The position numbers were made by a program, and so were the translations under genes. A DNA stretch of 64,000 nucleotides from Isoetes taiwanensis (Eukaryota > Streptophyta > Lycopodiopsida > Isoetales > Isoetaceae), in assembly GCA_021234155.1 (NCBI GenBank), contig JAJEKV010000139.1, forward strand, positions 1,424,386 through 1,488,385. Direction: 5' to 3'. The notes under the pieces are model-generated. The model saw only the letters and a program-made list of their open reading frames with translations. It was not told the DNA's origin and searched no databases. This document shows, piece by piece, positions 24,546 through 37,112 of this stretch. The number at the start of each line of letters is the position of its first letter. The first letter of the stretch is position 1.

Positions 24546-24625
24546 ATAAGTGGCCCCTTCAACCCCCTCCTCCTCAACGGCAGCATATGTGGACTTGGGC
24601 ATGGGATCAGGACACATTTGTAAGT
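24546..24625 (+). mobile_element. L1-type LINE, 3' segment of the split copy
   Basis: TAAGTGGCCCCTTCAACCCC onward encodes KWPLQPPPPQRQHMWTWAWDQD, the direct continuation of the L1 interrupted at 21955. The 18.9-kb copy has the uninterrupted arrangement IKWPLQLPPPSWRRMWTWAL. L1 homology fades soon after. Confidence 0.75.
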
Positions 24626-25371
24626 ACATATTATTTTGAATTGGTAACGCATTTATTATTTCCTATGGCCTTCCATGGATAACAAGCCTCATCTTTGACG
24701 TTGCTTACTGTGGCACCAAATTGTATTTTGCAGAACCCTTTTTAGGTTAAGCAGCTATTTCGATTTTAAATCTTTAGTCATACTAAGAAATATTTAGGGC
24801 TCAGTTTCATTTTGCACCCTTGGGCATTTAAAACATTAATTTTTTTGCCCATACATTTTGTAATTTTTGCTTGCAATTTGTTTGTTTTATTTTTTAATTT
24901 ATTCAATTGTATCTTCGTGGCTTTCAGACCACTTTCTCAGGTTGTCAACAAGCTGCAGCTTTTGCACAACCTCTAGAGCTCCCATGGACATTCAAACGTT
25001 CATGAGTTTATTGAATCAATTCGAGTTTATAATCATTTAATAATAATGTGACTCATTGCCATTGGATAGTAATAATGATGGCAACGGTTGTGTCGAAATG
25101 ATGTCAGCATGTTAATCAGCAGCAGTAGTGCGAGGCGTTGGTGAAGATCGTCAAAGAAAAATGTAGAACTCTTGCGTATGCAAGGATTTGATCTCTATGA
25201 TCTTTCGATGTGGGTCGACCAATCATTATGTGGAGCTAAGTTGTATTTTAATTATGGGCTTGACACTTCACATCACAATAGGGTGCATTGCTGAACTAAG
25301 TTATACCGTTGTGGACTTGGCACTTAATAGCAATACACACATATGAAATAACAACTCAATTTTTGCGGTTT
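24626..25371. other. No gene recognised
   Basis: AT-rich intergenic DNA with no recognisable domain or RNA gene. Confidence 0.4.
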
Positions 25372-25990
25372 ACCTATACAAGGTAAATCTTTGTCATTTT
25401 TGGATGGTGGCCATATGTTGTAGCTTGCAACTCTGTATAGACATTTTCCAATTGGGACACCTCATCTGTACCTCTCGAAATCAGTAAAGGCATTATAGAT
25501 ATCCTCATCAAGCCAAGCCTAATACTTCTGAAATAACTCCATAGGAGTACCATCCATTCCAAGGCATTCATCTTGATTTAAAAGAATCGTAGCATCCGCC
25601 AAATCATTGAGACTGATCTCAACATCCAGACTAGCTTTTTGCTCTTCAGAAACAATAGGATAAACCTTTGCAAGTAGTGCCTCTTGAAAATCATTCTGAA
25701 AGGGAAGGCATTGTGGGCAGCAAAGACACCAGAAAAATGATCATGCATAAAATTCTTGAGCTATTTCGGGTAAAAAATGAGAGGATCCTCGAAAACCTGG
25801 AGAGACACCATAACATAAGCCTATCTTCTAACCCTTGCAGCTCTGAAAAAGAAACTCGTACAACGATCTCCCTCTTTGAACCATTGTAGTCCAGCTTTAA
25901 TGCGAGCTTACTGACTCTGTTCAAGCTCCATTTGACGAATGCTAGCCAGAATTTGATTGTCTAATTGGCCATCTAAAGGAAACAATGTGC
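25372..25990 (-). mobile_element. L1-type LINE fragment, endonuclease-RT linker
   Basis: On the minus strand, across frames, one reads LASIRQMELEQSQ, RIKAGLQWFKEGDRCTSFFF and an SFFRAARVRR-like phrase, the conserved linker between endonuclease and reverse transcriptase in plant L1 elements. Further down is MNALEWMVLLWSYF. Stops and frameshifts are frequent and neither end of the element is seen. Confidence 0.7.
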
Positions 25991-28900
25991 TACTTATGGA
26001 GGATGTGCTCTCCCATGACCCGAGAGTGTGTTTGCATGTTTTTTGTTTTGTTGTGTAGATCCTAGATAACGATCCTTGTTTGTGGGTTATGCTTGTACAA
26101 GTTTTGATATATTGTATAACGAGGTTTCCAAAATACTATAAGGTTTGAGGCAATGTACTAAATGATGTTAAGTTTATACATGTATTTTTCACGATTTTAG
26201 GGCCCTCACTGCTCTATGTCACCCCCGTGTGAATATGCATCCAAACCAAGGGGGCTTTAGGGGGAACTTAATCTTGAAGTGTTGGATATAATGGATTGTG
26301 TTGACGAAATTTTTTTTGGGCCTCTTTGGTATCTTGGGAATGATGTAGAGATTGATAAACAAAGTAGAAAGCATCTGTAATGATTTTATAAACCATAAAC
26401 CAGTAAATCAATATTATAAACCAATATTTAGTCCATATAAACCAATATATCCACATTTGAAAAACCATCATCTTATTGGACCATATGATTAAGAACCACA
26501 AAACTGTATTGTACCATCATATTTGAGGCAATTAAATAGTATTGACAAATCAATCTATTATCCTCAGACTATGTTATCGAAGGAAGCATTTATAACATAA
26601 GCACTACTTATTCAAAAAGCCTTTCCATATATTACGTGCCTAATTCATAATGGACATTTCAGAGTAAGGCTTTGAAAATGCCCTCAAAAGATGCCATTAT
26701 ATATCAAAATAACAGAAAAATTTTGAATGAGAAAATTAAGTAGTACTCTATTTGTACTTCTATAGACATGTCAAATAAACTGTAGTAGTTCAGACCTAAA
26801 GCCCCCTAAAGATTAAGTTCAGACCTAAAGCTGAAGAGGAGACCCCGTTTTTCAGCTCATCTATTCAAAGAAATATTTGCACTATTGCTTTCATTGTTGC
26901 ATTTCTATAAGAAAAATCCATTATACATCGTAAAAGCCCGGGTAATTTGCCATTGCCTCCAAGTCCAAACATCTAAGCATTAGCCTAAGAAAATGTGGAT
27001 TAGCCTGAAAACTGCGTGGTCGAGCTTTGGAGCCAGCTGAAAACAAGGTACAAGTGGAGCTCATAAAAACTAACAAAGATTTATGAAACCCATTTTAGTT
27101 GCCGATAAATTCTTTGGCCCAAAATGTCTGGCTGCAGTTGCAACTCCGTAAGAAAAAAATCTACAAAGGTATTTTCTAACATGTTCGCCCAGCAGCCTTG
27201 CTAAACTATGATTCTAAGAGATATGGCCGAGTAATTTTCTGTTTTAGGGTTTCAATAGTGGGGCCACAACCATGGGATCCAAATCACAATCACAACAAGC
27301 ACAGGATCCAAAACTTTGAGAGACCACAACTGGAGGACTGCAATTTTTATTCAAATTTAACGGCTCAGAATGAGTGCAATCTAGAAATATTGTTTAGTCC
27401 ATTTGCATATTTTAACGTTCTATTGTTGATGTTATCTGATTTATCGTCTTGTTAATTGAATGTCATTTATGTCTGTCTGTGGTCACTCTGGTAGCAGTGT
27501 CTAATGATGCAGAATGCAGGCTTGAAGTATATCCACATGTGATTGAGGAGCGAAGTGGAACGCATGGAAGCCTTGACTTGTTGGACGAGGCGGGGCATGG
27601 CGGAATGGAGATTTGCAGTTATGTTATTTTGTTGCAGAGCGTGTATGTTGAAATCTTCTATGAGGATGGTCCTGATGCGCTATGTTAGTGGCACCGGTTG
27701 TGGCATTCGCTATTGGCAATGGTTCCAATGTTGGTGAGGAATTGCTGCATGTCTCCTCTGGGCTATCTGTATATGTTGGTCATCTGGATGATGGTTCCCA
27801 TTGTGCAGTTTGGGAATGTGGTGAGCATGCATGTGATTGAAGGCTCTATGACTTGTTGGTGGAGGAGCTCAAGCGCATTGTTGTCTAAAGTGTTGTTGTT
27901 CCATATGTGGTGGTGTTGCATATGCACTTGTACTTGGTTTTCTCAAAGATGGCTGCATTGTCTGATCTCGTCTCCTGTAGACAGAGGATGTCCATGATGT
28001 CAAATGTGGGTCTACTAATATGTGGTTGAGGTTTTGCACGTGAGGACACTGGCATATCTTATTTCCTCTTTCTATCTCGTTTCATTGACTTGTTTGACTA
28101 TGATAGGAAAAGATGGGATGGGATAGACAAAATAGAAATAATCTTTATTTCGTACAATTCCTTAGAGGTATTTGCTACAGATTGAATGCATATTATTGTA
28201 GGGGACAAAAGATTGCCTTGGAAAGAGTCTAAAATGTATATTTTGCTATGGATTCTAATGCTTTCGTTTCAGATGTTGTTTAATTTTGTCCCTTTTTCCC
28301 CATTGTTTTTTTCACTGTTTAATTTGGTAGTTACCTGGAATGTGCCATACTTTATTCTTGATCCAAGATTTCCATTTCTTAATGAACTTTATTTATTAAT
28401 AATGTCGAAGATAGAGTTTGTGCATTTTCTTTTAGAAGCATTAAGCAGGGGGTGAGGAAGCGGCTGGTTATGATCAACACAATCTTTATGGTTGAAGTCG
28501 CGAAGAGCACTTGGGCATATGGTGCAATCATAGTCCCTTCAAATAACTTAAATGCCACGCATAGATAAGTCTCTTAGTTGGAACAAAATAGAGAGTAACG
28601 TGCAACGGGAAGAAAAAGACATTTGAGTTTGTGAATAAAACTTTTGCAAAGTGTCCAGGATATGAATTTCTTAAGTCCATCACACGGTATTTTTAAGTTA
28701 GCAGGATTTAAAAAGGTTAAAAGGATATAGCAACAAAATAGCTCAAAGCTTAATGACATTGTCTTCTGCCTCATTCCTGTGTAGTCACTTGCTATAATAA
28801 GTTGGTAAAAGCTGAAAGGTCAAACTTCACATGATCAGTGGCATTTTTTGGAAAGATAGAAATGCCACTGATAAGGATTGCAGCTTTAAACAATTTAAAA

Positions 28901-29890
28901 AAGTGTTTTGGAAAAGATAAGAGGATGGTTAACTCATAAATTCCTAAGAGTATAATTGGGAATTATGGCAACCAAGAAATTGTTGGAATATTTTCATGTT
29001 TCCGTGGATTAATCACACATTGTTGCAAAGCAAGGCCATGCTAACTATATGCAATCGAGATACCAGTGGAACGATACTGGAAGTAAAATACAAGTTGTCA
29101 AACAGAATATATAATAAGAAAATAAAACAAGGTGCTGCGCACGGGGGGTTGCCCTTTGGTGGCCCGAAAGTGTATTTTCATGGGTTATGTTTCGTCATTT
29201 TGTATTGTGCCTTGTTTGTTTTGTGTGGGGCTGTGTAAATGCTACGAATATAAGTTGTCATTTTGTTAGCCCAAGAAGGCGCTCATTATCTATTTGGACT
29301 CGAAACTATGATATGACTAAGATACTAAACAAATCCAGGAGCCCTGGCGTTGCAGGAACATTATCAACATCGTGTCTTGCCGTTTTGTCCAATGCTTTCA
29401 TAGTGGTGGCGGCCCGAACCGATCCGATCGTGGCTTGGCGTTGTGGAATTGCCTCCAAACTTGAGGGGGTTGTGTTGACGTGGATGCCCGATCTGCATGC
29501 CAATTGTGTGTGGTCGCTGCGTGTTAGTGCCCATAAGTATGGTGACCGCGATCCGTTCATGTGTGATGTGTATGTAATGTGGTGTGTGGGGCTGCTGCTG
29601 TGTGATGTGGATGGGATGTGGTGGTTGTGTTTGTTTTTGTGTGGTGCTCTGTGTGTGACTAGTCCCATGTGGTGGACTGTGTGGTGGTGGTGGTTGTCGA
29701 TGGGCTGGTGTGGGAGTGCGGGCCAAAGGGCACTTGGCCTTGTTTTGCACTCAACAATCTAGGACTAATAGAGGGAGGAAGGTTAATAAACGAACAAATT
29801 ATCGAAGATAGTGCCATATCACGTGCTATTGCATATAGCCTCGTAGATATTATGTTAGTGTTGGCAACTGTAGTATTACACAAGAATTGT
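25991..29890. other. 3.9 kb without a recognised gene
   Basis: AT-rich DNA up to about 27.4 kb, then G/T-rich stretches at 27.5-28.0 and 29.2-29.75 kb. Open frames in the G/T-rich part (for example 29187-29762) are Trp/Cys/Val-rich artefacts of the GTG/TGG composition and have opposite-strand mirrors rich in His/Pro/Thr. I see no domain, tRNA or repeat structure apart from an (ATAGA)n run at 29896-29930. Confidence 0.4.
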
Positions 29891-29989
29891 AACAAATAGA
29901 ATAGAATAGAATAGAATAGAATAGAATAGATAAACGTCTGCAATTACTGAGCCCTCAGTAGTCATTATCTAAGCTTGTCTAGTATCATC

Positions 29990-30140
29990 ATTACTGCAAA
30001 GGTTTTTCCCTTGAAAACCTTTTGAGGCAGGGGTTTTTTAATCCTAGTAGTAATGATTGTACTAGCCCATTGTATGGGCCCCATGACCTATTGGTCTCCG
30101 TGGACGTTAAAAAAACTATTCTATTCTATTCTATTCTATT
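29990..30140 (+). mobile_element. LINE 3' end with (TATTC)n tail
   Basis: GGTTTTTCCCTTGAAAACC starts the conserved 3' UTR stem-loop. It is followed by CCCATGACCTATTGGTCTCC, a GGACGTTAAAA box and about five TATTC units (to about 30140). It is the same LINE family as 21956-24545 and 54890-55760, reduced to its 3' terminus. The segmental duplication starts inside it. Confidence 0.75.
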
Positions 30141-30394
30141 CATGGATTTGCTCCCGATCCACATTCGCATGGTGGCAAGGCAAAGCTTTGGCTTATATAT
30201 GACGAGCTACTTTCTCATTTGATGAGTGTGTTTTTCATCTGGTTGCTAATCCTTTCTTTCTGTTTCTTGTATCATGTCATGATATATTATATCTTGAAAA
30301 TTGTGCCAAATATATGCACCGTCAAATTTCATTCTAGTCCCATGTAGTTTTTAACCATATGGGTTGATACAGCTGACTGCAATGCGAAATGGTG

Positions 30395-30755
30395 CGATAA
30401 TGTAACATTCGTCAGCACTATAGATGCTCTTGCAAGTCAAGCAACCTTCGCAAAAGGCATGTGCAAATCATAAGAAGTGGATTTGGATCAGACATAAATA
30501 CTGGAAATACAGTTATAAACTTGTATGCCAAGTCTGGTTGTCTTGAAAGTGAAGAACAAATTCTCAATCAAATGAGTAAGTGTGATGTAGTTTCATGGAG
30601 TGCCATAGCCTACGGTCAGCATGGTTGCAGCACTGCATTTCATCAACAGATGCAGGTGGAAGACATTCACCCAAATAGGGTTACATTGGTAAATGCATTA
30701 GCTGCATATTGCTATTCTAGCTTGGTGTCTTATTTAAGCTGGCCAGCCTGATCAT
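30395..30755 (+). pseudogene. PPR-like repeat relic, unit 1 of copy 1
   Basis: Plant PPR proteins are organellar RNA-binding helical repeats. Here DNVTFVSTIDALASQATFAK, an IIRSGFGSDINTGNTVINLY segment, LYAKSGCLESEEQILNQMSK, DVVSWSAI and NRVTLVNALAAYCYS spell about two to three 35-residue motifs of PLS type, broken by frame changes (TTCGCAAAAGGCATG) and a deletion in the GAYAQHGFGYA segment. No start codon context or C-terminal E/DYW domain is present. The unit is repeated twice downstream. Confidence 0.75.
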
Positions 30756-31181
30756 ATTGGTAGGTATTATTACTCGTTTAATAGTACAGAAGGGAATTCA
30801 CCTTATCTTATTAAGCATGCCATTTGGAGGACAATCGACCGTAGTGGCCATATAATTTCTGGCTTTTCCCAGCTGGAAAAAATACGAGTTTGAGTTTTCA
30901 TTTTATATGTACCATGGCAAGGATGTAGGTGGTTCTCCATGGATTTGCTCCCGATCCACATTCGCATGGTGACAAGGCAAAGCTTTGGCTTACATATGAC
31001 GAGCCAGTTTCTCATTCGATGAGTGTGTTTTTCATCTGGTTGCTAATCTTTCTTTCTGTTTCTTGTATCAGATCATGATATATTATATCTTGGAAATTGT
31101 GCCAAATATATGCAGCATCAAATTTCATTCTAGTCCCATGTAGTTTTTAACGATATAGGTTGACACAGCTGACTGCAATGC

Positions 31182-31540
31182 GAAATGGTGCGATAATGTA
31201 ACATTCATCAGCACTATAGATGCTCTTGCAAGTCAAGCAGCCTTCGCAAAAGGCATGTTCAAATCAAATGAAGTGGATTTGGATCAGACATAAATACTGG
31301 AAATACAGTTATAAACTTGTATGCCAAGTCTGGTTGTCTTGAAAGTGCAGAACAAATTTTCAATCAAATGAGTAAGTGTGATGTAGTTTTATGGAGTGCC
31401 ATTATTGAAGCCTATGCTCAGCATGGTTTTGGATATGCAGCCACTGCATTTCATCAACAAATTAGGGTTACATTGGTAAATGCACTAGCTGCATATTGCT
31501 ATTCTAGCTTGGTGTCTTGTTTAAGCTGGCCAGCCTGATC
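31182..31540 (+). pseudogene. PPR-like repeat relic, unit 2 of copy 1
   Basis: Second unit of the roughly 0.79-kb tandem repeat. The in-frame piece reads MYAKSGCLESAEQIFNQMSK, CDVVLWSAIIEAYAQHGFGY and AATAFHQQ, with a deletion of the MQVEDIQPN segment before RVTLVNALAAYCYS. This unit contains the uninterrupted (empty) target of the transposon found in copy 2, at TTGTCTTGAAAGTGCAGAAC (about 31335). Confidence 0.75.
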
Positions 31541-31959
31541 ATATTGGTAGGTATTATTACTCGTTTAACAGTAGAGAAGGAAATTCACCTTATTAAGCAT
31601 GCCATTTGGAGGACGATCGACTGTAGTGGCCATGTAATTTCTGGCTTTCTCCAGCTGGAAATAATACGAGTTTGAGTTTTCATTTTATATGTGCCATGGC
31701 AAGGATGTAGATGGTTCTCCATGGATTTGCTCCCGATCCACATTCGCATGGTGACAAGGCAAAGCTTTGGCTTACATATGACGAGCCAGTTTCTCATTTG
31801 ATGAGTGTGTTTTTCATCTGGTTGCTAATCCTTTCTTTCTGTTTCTTGTATCAGATCATGATATATTATATCTTGGAAATTGTGCCAAATATATGCAGCA
31901 TCAAATTTCATTCTAGTGCCATGTAGTTTTTAACCATATGGGTTGACACAGCTGACTGC

Positions 31960-32345
31960 AATGCGAAATGGTGCGATAATGTAACATTCGTCAGCACTAT
32001 AGATGCTCTTGCAAGTCAAGCAACCTTCGCAAAAGGCATGTGCAAATCATAAGAAGTGGATTTGAATCAGATATAAATACTGGAAATACAGCTATAAACT
32101 TGTATGCCAAGTCTGGTTGTCTTGAAAGTGCAGAACAAATTTTCAATCAAAAAGGTGTGATGTAGTTTCATGGAGTGCCATTATTGGAGCCTACGCTCAT
32201 CATAGTTTTGGATATGTTGCCATTTGCATTTCATCCCGCCAGAATCTGGGTGGAAGACATTCAATCAAATAGGGTTACATTTGTAAATGCACTAGCTGCA
32301 TATTGCTACTCTTGCTTAGTGTCTTGTTTAAGCTGGCCAGCCTGA
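31960..32345 (+). pseudogene. PPR-like repeat relic, unit 3 of copy 1
   Basis: Third unit. A loss in the AATGAGTAAG stretch shifts the frame after FNQ, so LYAKSGCLESAEQIFNQ is separated from DVVSWSAIIGAYAHHSFGYV. An NRVTFVNALAAYCYS segment ends the homology. It is more decayed than unit 2 and is followed by unique AT-rich DNA shared with copy 2. Confidence 0.7.
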
Positions 32346-32959
32346 TCAAATATGGCAGTCATGGCATTCCTTGATAACAAGTCTCTTTTACGGTCCACTG
32401 CTATTAAGGGAGCCAAGGAATCAGGTTTTGCTAAAATGGAGGACTCAACTACGATCTTCTCTGTAATTGATAAGTGAGACTATGTAAATAACTTTATGAA
32501 ATTGCTTGCAGTATTATCTCCATCCCATGTCAATACATTCCACTATATAATATGCATATTGGTTACTTGACTTCTCATCAATCAATTTTGTTTATTGGCT
32601 ATGTGAAATTGTTTGTGGATTGGAGGAGACAAGGCAGGTTCTCTGCTTTTAATCCTACAAAAGCATGTTTTCTCATCACCTTGATTGTGGAAGGATTTAC
32701 ATAAGCTTTTTATGAATGTCATTTGTAGGTGATGATTTACTGTTAAAATTTTTACTTAAAGATAGAAGCCTAAATCTAAAATGTGAAGGGGAATATTTTA
32801 ATATAGAAGGAGAATGCAAGGGATCCTTAGGATGATTCATTGGCGATATGTTTGGAGTGCTGGCGGTATGTCTGGCAATATTGGAGACAGATGGCAATAA
32901 TTGGCCACATGTATCTTCAAATTTATATTTAAAGTTATGTAAACCAATACATTATAAAG

Positions 32960-33878
32960 GAAGGAAGGAAGGAAGAAATTTTTAACGTCCGCGGAACCCA
33001 ATCGGGTTATGGGACCCAATACAAAAGAGAGGGCAAAAGCCCAGACTGAAACTCGGGGACCAAGCCCCGTGACCAAACCAAAAAGGCCGAAGCCAAAATC
33101 AAACGTGGGGACTAGCCCCGTCTGAGAGAACTTCGGGGACTATGCCCCATGGCAAATCACAATACTAAAATAAAACAAAACAAAGGGCCTAAGCCTAGCG
33201 GATCTCGAAGTCCAATCGGCTACAGACCTGACCCATGGATCAAGTGGCGGTGATCCCGAATGATAGCCCGGCCCTCTATACGACCCACTTCCTGTGCGAG
33301 GCGAGCCTCGCGGACTCGACATAATTCATCCTTCCGGGCCGACAGAGTCTTTGGGGTAAGATCTTCACGGGCGAAGAAGGAGGTCCCTTGCAAGTGATTG
33401 CCATGGCGGAGGATGTGCGGCCTAGATAAAGCATCCCCCCCGACTAGCAAATGATCGGGGACAAAGCGTCAGAACGTCTTGCTCCACTCGACAAGCCGAG
33501 AATGCCATCTGCACTGCGTGCATCACCTCTCGAAAAGAAACGGGTCACCTCAAGCGCCCCGGAGTGTAAACTTGCTTCCTCTAAACCCACAATACGTAGG
33601 TTCGGGGCTAATGGGTGCTTCGCGGGTGGCTGCAAGCCAGCTAAAGCGGGACTGACCGCGATGGGCAAACAACCCTGATGATGGCCGGTGGGCACAGGTG
33701 TGGTATCATCGGCACGGGGCGTAACATCCACATGCTTTCGGGCACTACCCCCAGTGGGAGGTATGCGGGTGTAACCTCGCCAGTCTTTGCCCAGAATCGA
33801 CTCCCAGAATCTGTGCAAAGATCTCTAGAAGCTGGACCCAGCTTCCCAAGGGCAACTGAGCCGATGTGCCTGTGAGTA
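32960..33878 (-). mobile_element. 5'-truncated LINE with (TTCC)n tail, present only in copy 1
   Basis: Copy 2 reads CATTATAAAGTAATATG at the matching place (about 50440-50460), so the 919-bp insert is delimited exactly. On the minus strand it encodes part of an ORF (PVPTGHHQGCLPIAVSPALA, ALSRPHILRHGNHLQGTSFF, DELCRVREARLAQEVGRIEG), then a 3' UTR, CCCATAACCCGATTGGGTT, GGACGTTAAAAA and TTCC repeats. The insertion postdates the duplication or was lost from copy 2; the clean empty site favours insertion. Confidence 0.85.
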
Positions 33879-34109
33879 GTAATATGTGTTTTAAAATAAC
33901 AAACTTTAAGCTCACATAAACAAAGACACTCAAAGCTGAGTCAAATGCGGAGAAACACACAATCTACATTTGGAATGTTCGTTTGAAATTCGCAAGTGAC
34001 CATTTTCTTCGTGGATCAGGCCCTTTTGAAAGTCATGCTTCAGTTTGTTGACATGCTAATGCTAATTTTCTATATTTTTGAAAAGCAAGTAGTGAGCTGA
34101 TAAAACAAA

Positions 34110-34700
34110 TACTAGTTTCCGAGTGTTTCACCGCGATGTGATTGCATGGAATGTGTTGATTGCAAGATGTTCTCAACATGGAAATTGCAAGGCAATTATG
34201 GAAGTCTTTATCATCACAACGGTTCAAGATGCCATGAAACCAAATAAGGTCACATAAATAACCCATGTGCCACATTTCACGATCTTCAACAAGGAAAGCA
34301 GGTTTATGATGCCATTATATTTGCTGCTAATGAAATGGATGTCTGTATTGGTTATGACATATATGCCAAATGTAGGAGCTTTAAGATGCTCGTAGACTAT
34401 ATATCAAAAATGTATATCTGGTTTCCTTCACTACATTTGTGGTAGAATATGTTCAGCATAGGTGACTCGAAGGTGCTCTCTCGCTTTTGAAGCCGGTCGA
34501 TCTGGATATGATCAATTTTGCTGCCATTCTCAATCCTTTGCTAGCATGGGAAATTCGGCATTGGTAGAATTGGTCCCTAGTCACTCTTTAAAATTTGCCA
34601 CTTTTTGCATACATTTACATCATCGGCATTGGTTGACATTTATACTAAAGAGATGCCTTTGTAGTATTTGACAGGTTGCCATCAAAGGATATGGTTTCAC
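34110..34700 (+). pseudogene. Second PPR-like relic (copy 1)
   Basis: Across frames: FHRDVIAWNVLIARCSQHGN, then an EVF-like phrase, MKPNKVT, a GKQVYDAIIFAANEMDVCIG segment, YDIYAKCRSFKDARRLY, VSFTTFVVEYVQH, ALSLLKPVDLDMINFAAILN. This is a PLS-type PPR array with stops and frame changes every 20-40 codons. The same relic is at 50678-51260 in copy 2 with nearly identical lesions, so it died before the duplication. Confidence 0.75.
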
Positions 34701-36183
34701 ATGACATTCTTAATTACAATGGTAGCATCTTTTCATTTAGGGCAATCAAACCTTTTTCTTCTATATGTTTAGATTTACCTTAATGCCAAAAGTCAACAAT
34801 GGATGCTTTATATTGATCATATGTCCTTGTGGATACTGCCAATATAGCATGATGTAAAAAAGACTATCCATCTGCCTGTCTATCTATCTGTCTATCTATC
34901 TATGAAAAACTAAATCAAAGTTCTTCATATTTCATCTAAACTATTGTCATATCCATTTTGACTTGTCATGGTCTGTAATACATATGGCCTTTAATTGGTA
35001 TGTTACCAACAACTGGCCTTTTGTTTGCCTTTTTAGCCTTCAACCAACATCTTCATCCAAATGATAACCTATATATCTATATGGAATCCCTATAAGAGTA
35101 CTTAGCATCATGTGTTAGGTTAAAGACTATAGGGCTAGAGTGAAGAAACTCCATTGTTTTATATCAGAATAGAGTGTATTCAATTCCATACATCATGAAT
35201 GTAAAAGACTTTTCTTTCAATGTCTGTAACACTGGAGACCTTTCCATATCACCCACCACCATACTCCTATATATAATGGCTAATTACGAAAGAATGATAA
35301 ATGCAATCTCCTTACTCTAGATGAATTCTGGTATTTTACCATAGCAGCAAATTATGGCATGCAACAGAGAATGAGTAGTGCAAACTTTTAGCCATAATTA
35401 ACTTATAATGATTAAAACGACTAGTGAGAAATGTCCCCCATGTTGATGAGTTGACCTCCATAGCTTGTTAAAAAGTTTTTCACCCTGTAACCTCTTATTC
35501 TTTATGTGATCCAACTTTTGCCAATGGTGCTACACTGGCAGTCAATTACTTTCTCTCTTGGTGCCAATCTACATATCATGTATTTGAATAAGATATACCA
35601 CCTTTGCACCTCTTGGAAAGTTACTTGAGCCCCAGAAAACCACCTTAATGAACAGAGCATTAAGCCCAAAACAGACAAGGGGGCAATGCCCCATCATGAA
35701 AGAAGATAAAATAAAACAAGGGCCTTATCCATTATTTTTATTTGTATTATATATTCTGTTTGACAACTTGTATTTTATTTCTAGTAACATTCCATTGGTA
35801 CCTCAATTGCATATAGTTAGCATGATCTTGCTTTCTAACAATCTGTGGTTAATCCATAGGAACTTGAAAATATTTCAACAATGGTTTTGGTTCTGTTTTG
35901 GGCTAGGTGTGGTGTACATTGGTGATCAATTACTTTCTCTTTTGGTGCCAATGTACAAATCATGTATTTGAATAAGATATACCACCTTTGATCAAGATGT
36001 TGTACGATTGTTTATGGCCTTATCACGAAATGCTTTATCCATTTTTGGGTTGCCCCTAAGGGGGAAAACCCTCGTTCATGTGGGTTTATGGCATATCCAA
36101 GTATATGCCAGCATATCCTAGGCATAGACTGATGACTGCTCAAAACTGCCCTTGCCAGTAAACTGGCGGTTAGCCCTTTTGCT
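34701..36183. other. AT-rich DNA with a CTAT microsatellite and an internal direct repeat
   Basis: A CTAT/CTGT microsatellite lies at about 34865-34905. A phrase starting TCAATTACTTTCTCTCTTGG and ending GATATACCACCTTTG occurs at about 35543-35605 and again at about 35925-35990. Open frames such as 35648-35971 persist in both copies but show no domain; their conservation is explained by the recent duplication. Confidence 0.45.
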
Positions 36184-36417
36184 ATGGATTTAGCTTATGA
36201 TCTTGTTCAGGGTATCTCAAATGGTCACAGTTTTATTGCTATGGCTTGGTGTATGACGGCATGCGCTGAAACAGAGGTTGCTGAGCCGTTGAAGCAACAG
36301 GTTGAAGCAGAGGTTGCTGAGCCGTTGAAGCAGAGGTTGCTGACCGGAATCCAATATAGGAAGGGCATTTCCGAGGTTGCAAGGAGTGTTGAAAATATCA
36401 AAGAAGAAGACGACTAA
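36184..36417 (+). CDS. Small open frame with EVAEPLKQ repeat, unknown (copy 1)
   Basis: A 77-codon frame (MDLAYDLVQGISNGHSF start) contains the imperfect repeat EVAEPLKQQ / EVAEPLKQR and ends KEEDD. The counterpart in copy 2 (52748-52981) is disrupted by clustered differences at CAG/CTG sites. No family is recognised and no promoter is seen. It may be noise, an exon, or part of an old gene. Confidence 0.2.
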   Translation: MDLAYDLVQGISNGHSFIAMAWCMTACAETEVAEPLKQQVEAEVAEPLKQRLLTGIQYRKGISEVARSVENIKEEDD

Positions 36418-37112
36418 GGTATAAGCATTTCCTGTTTTGATCCCACAAAGCAAATCACTTGATTGCTTTCATTTTTTTTATATTTTTTATCCCGGAAGGA
36501 TTTTCTCTGCTTTGCGGTGTGCTCGAAAGATTGCAAGTGCTCCTTACCATTTCAATAACGATTTGCTTTTTTATTTGCTATATTGTTGATTTGGGCATTT
36601 TGTTACCATGAACATGGCGTTCTATCTGCGAGTAAAACAAAAATAATTGATGCTTTTCATTTTATCTATTTTTTGACTGGAAAAGTTTATTTGTTTGTTG
36701 TTGTTGCGGATATGTCCGGATTTCTTGAAGAAAGAGCAAAGTCGGTCTTATTTGGTTCACAAGAAATCAACTTGCTACTCAACAAGATGCCTTGGTTTTA
36801 TTTCTCGACTTGTGGTTAGTCTGGTGAAAATGTTATTATTGGTCTTCCAACTGGGTTTTTTTTCGATGCCACCTCTAACTTTTGAAGTGCTTTAACTGCT
36901 TTTCCTTCAGGGGATCTGGGGAGCGGTGCTTACAAAATCATAGACTGGTCTATAGTAGAGGTTTGATCTCCATAGAGAATAAATGCAATCTCATGAGTTA
37001 ATTTCTTTTCTCTGTTTTAGTGATATCTAGATTTTGTTATGTGAGATTTCATTCTTGGCTCCTGTATAGATGGCAGGCTGTAGATATAGTGGGTTGAATC
37101 TGCAGTGTTCAG
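36418..37112. other. No gene recognised; end of duplication unit
   Basis: AT-rich sequence that differs from copy 2 mainly at clustered CAG/CTG positions. It ends at the tandem junction. Confidence 0.4.

Larger units (their letters stand above)
30141..32345 (+). repeat. Three ~0.79-kb tandem units containing the PPR relics
   Basis: Units begin with CATGGATTTGCTCCCGATCC at 30141, 30938 and 31720. Each carries a short frame reading HGFAPDPHSHGDKAKLWLTY, an AT-rich spacer, then the PPR piece. Spacing of 797 and 782 bp shows an older local triplication before the 7-kb duplication. Confidence 0.8.
30042..37112 (+). repeat. Tandem segmental duplication, copy 1
   Basis: From TCCTAGTAGTAATGATTGT (30042) to GCAGTGTTCA (37112) this block is collinear and nearly identical with 37113-53666. 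Copy 1 is 7.07 kb, and about 6.15 kb after removing a LINE insertion (32960-33878). It holds a LINE tail, three decayed PPR units, a second PPR relic and AT-rich DNA. The junction at 37112 joins the end of the unit directly to its beginning, so the copies are head-to-tail. Confidence 0.9.

Noticed and set aside
29187-29762. 191-aa open frame and opposite-strand 120-128-aa frames
   Set aside because: They arise from a G/T-rich tract; the mirror frames are equally long and none has a recognisable motif.
30803-31015. 70-aa minus-strand frame repeated in every PPR unit (also 31585, 37869, 49087)
   Set aside because: It is the antisense of the tandem unit; repetition comes from unit duplication, not selection.
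33451-33678. Plus-strand 75-aa frame in the copy-1 LINE
   Set aside because: Shadow of the LINE ORF, which runs on the minus strand.
35648-35971. 107-aa frame conserved in both duplicate copies (also 52213-52536)
   Set aside because: Conservation is expected from the recent duplication; hydrophobic AT-rich composition with no family.
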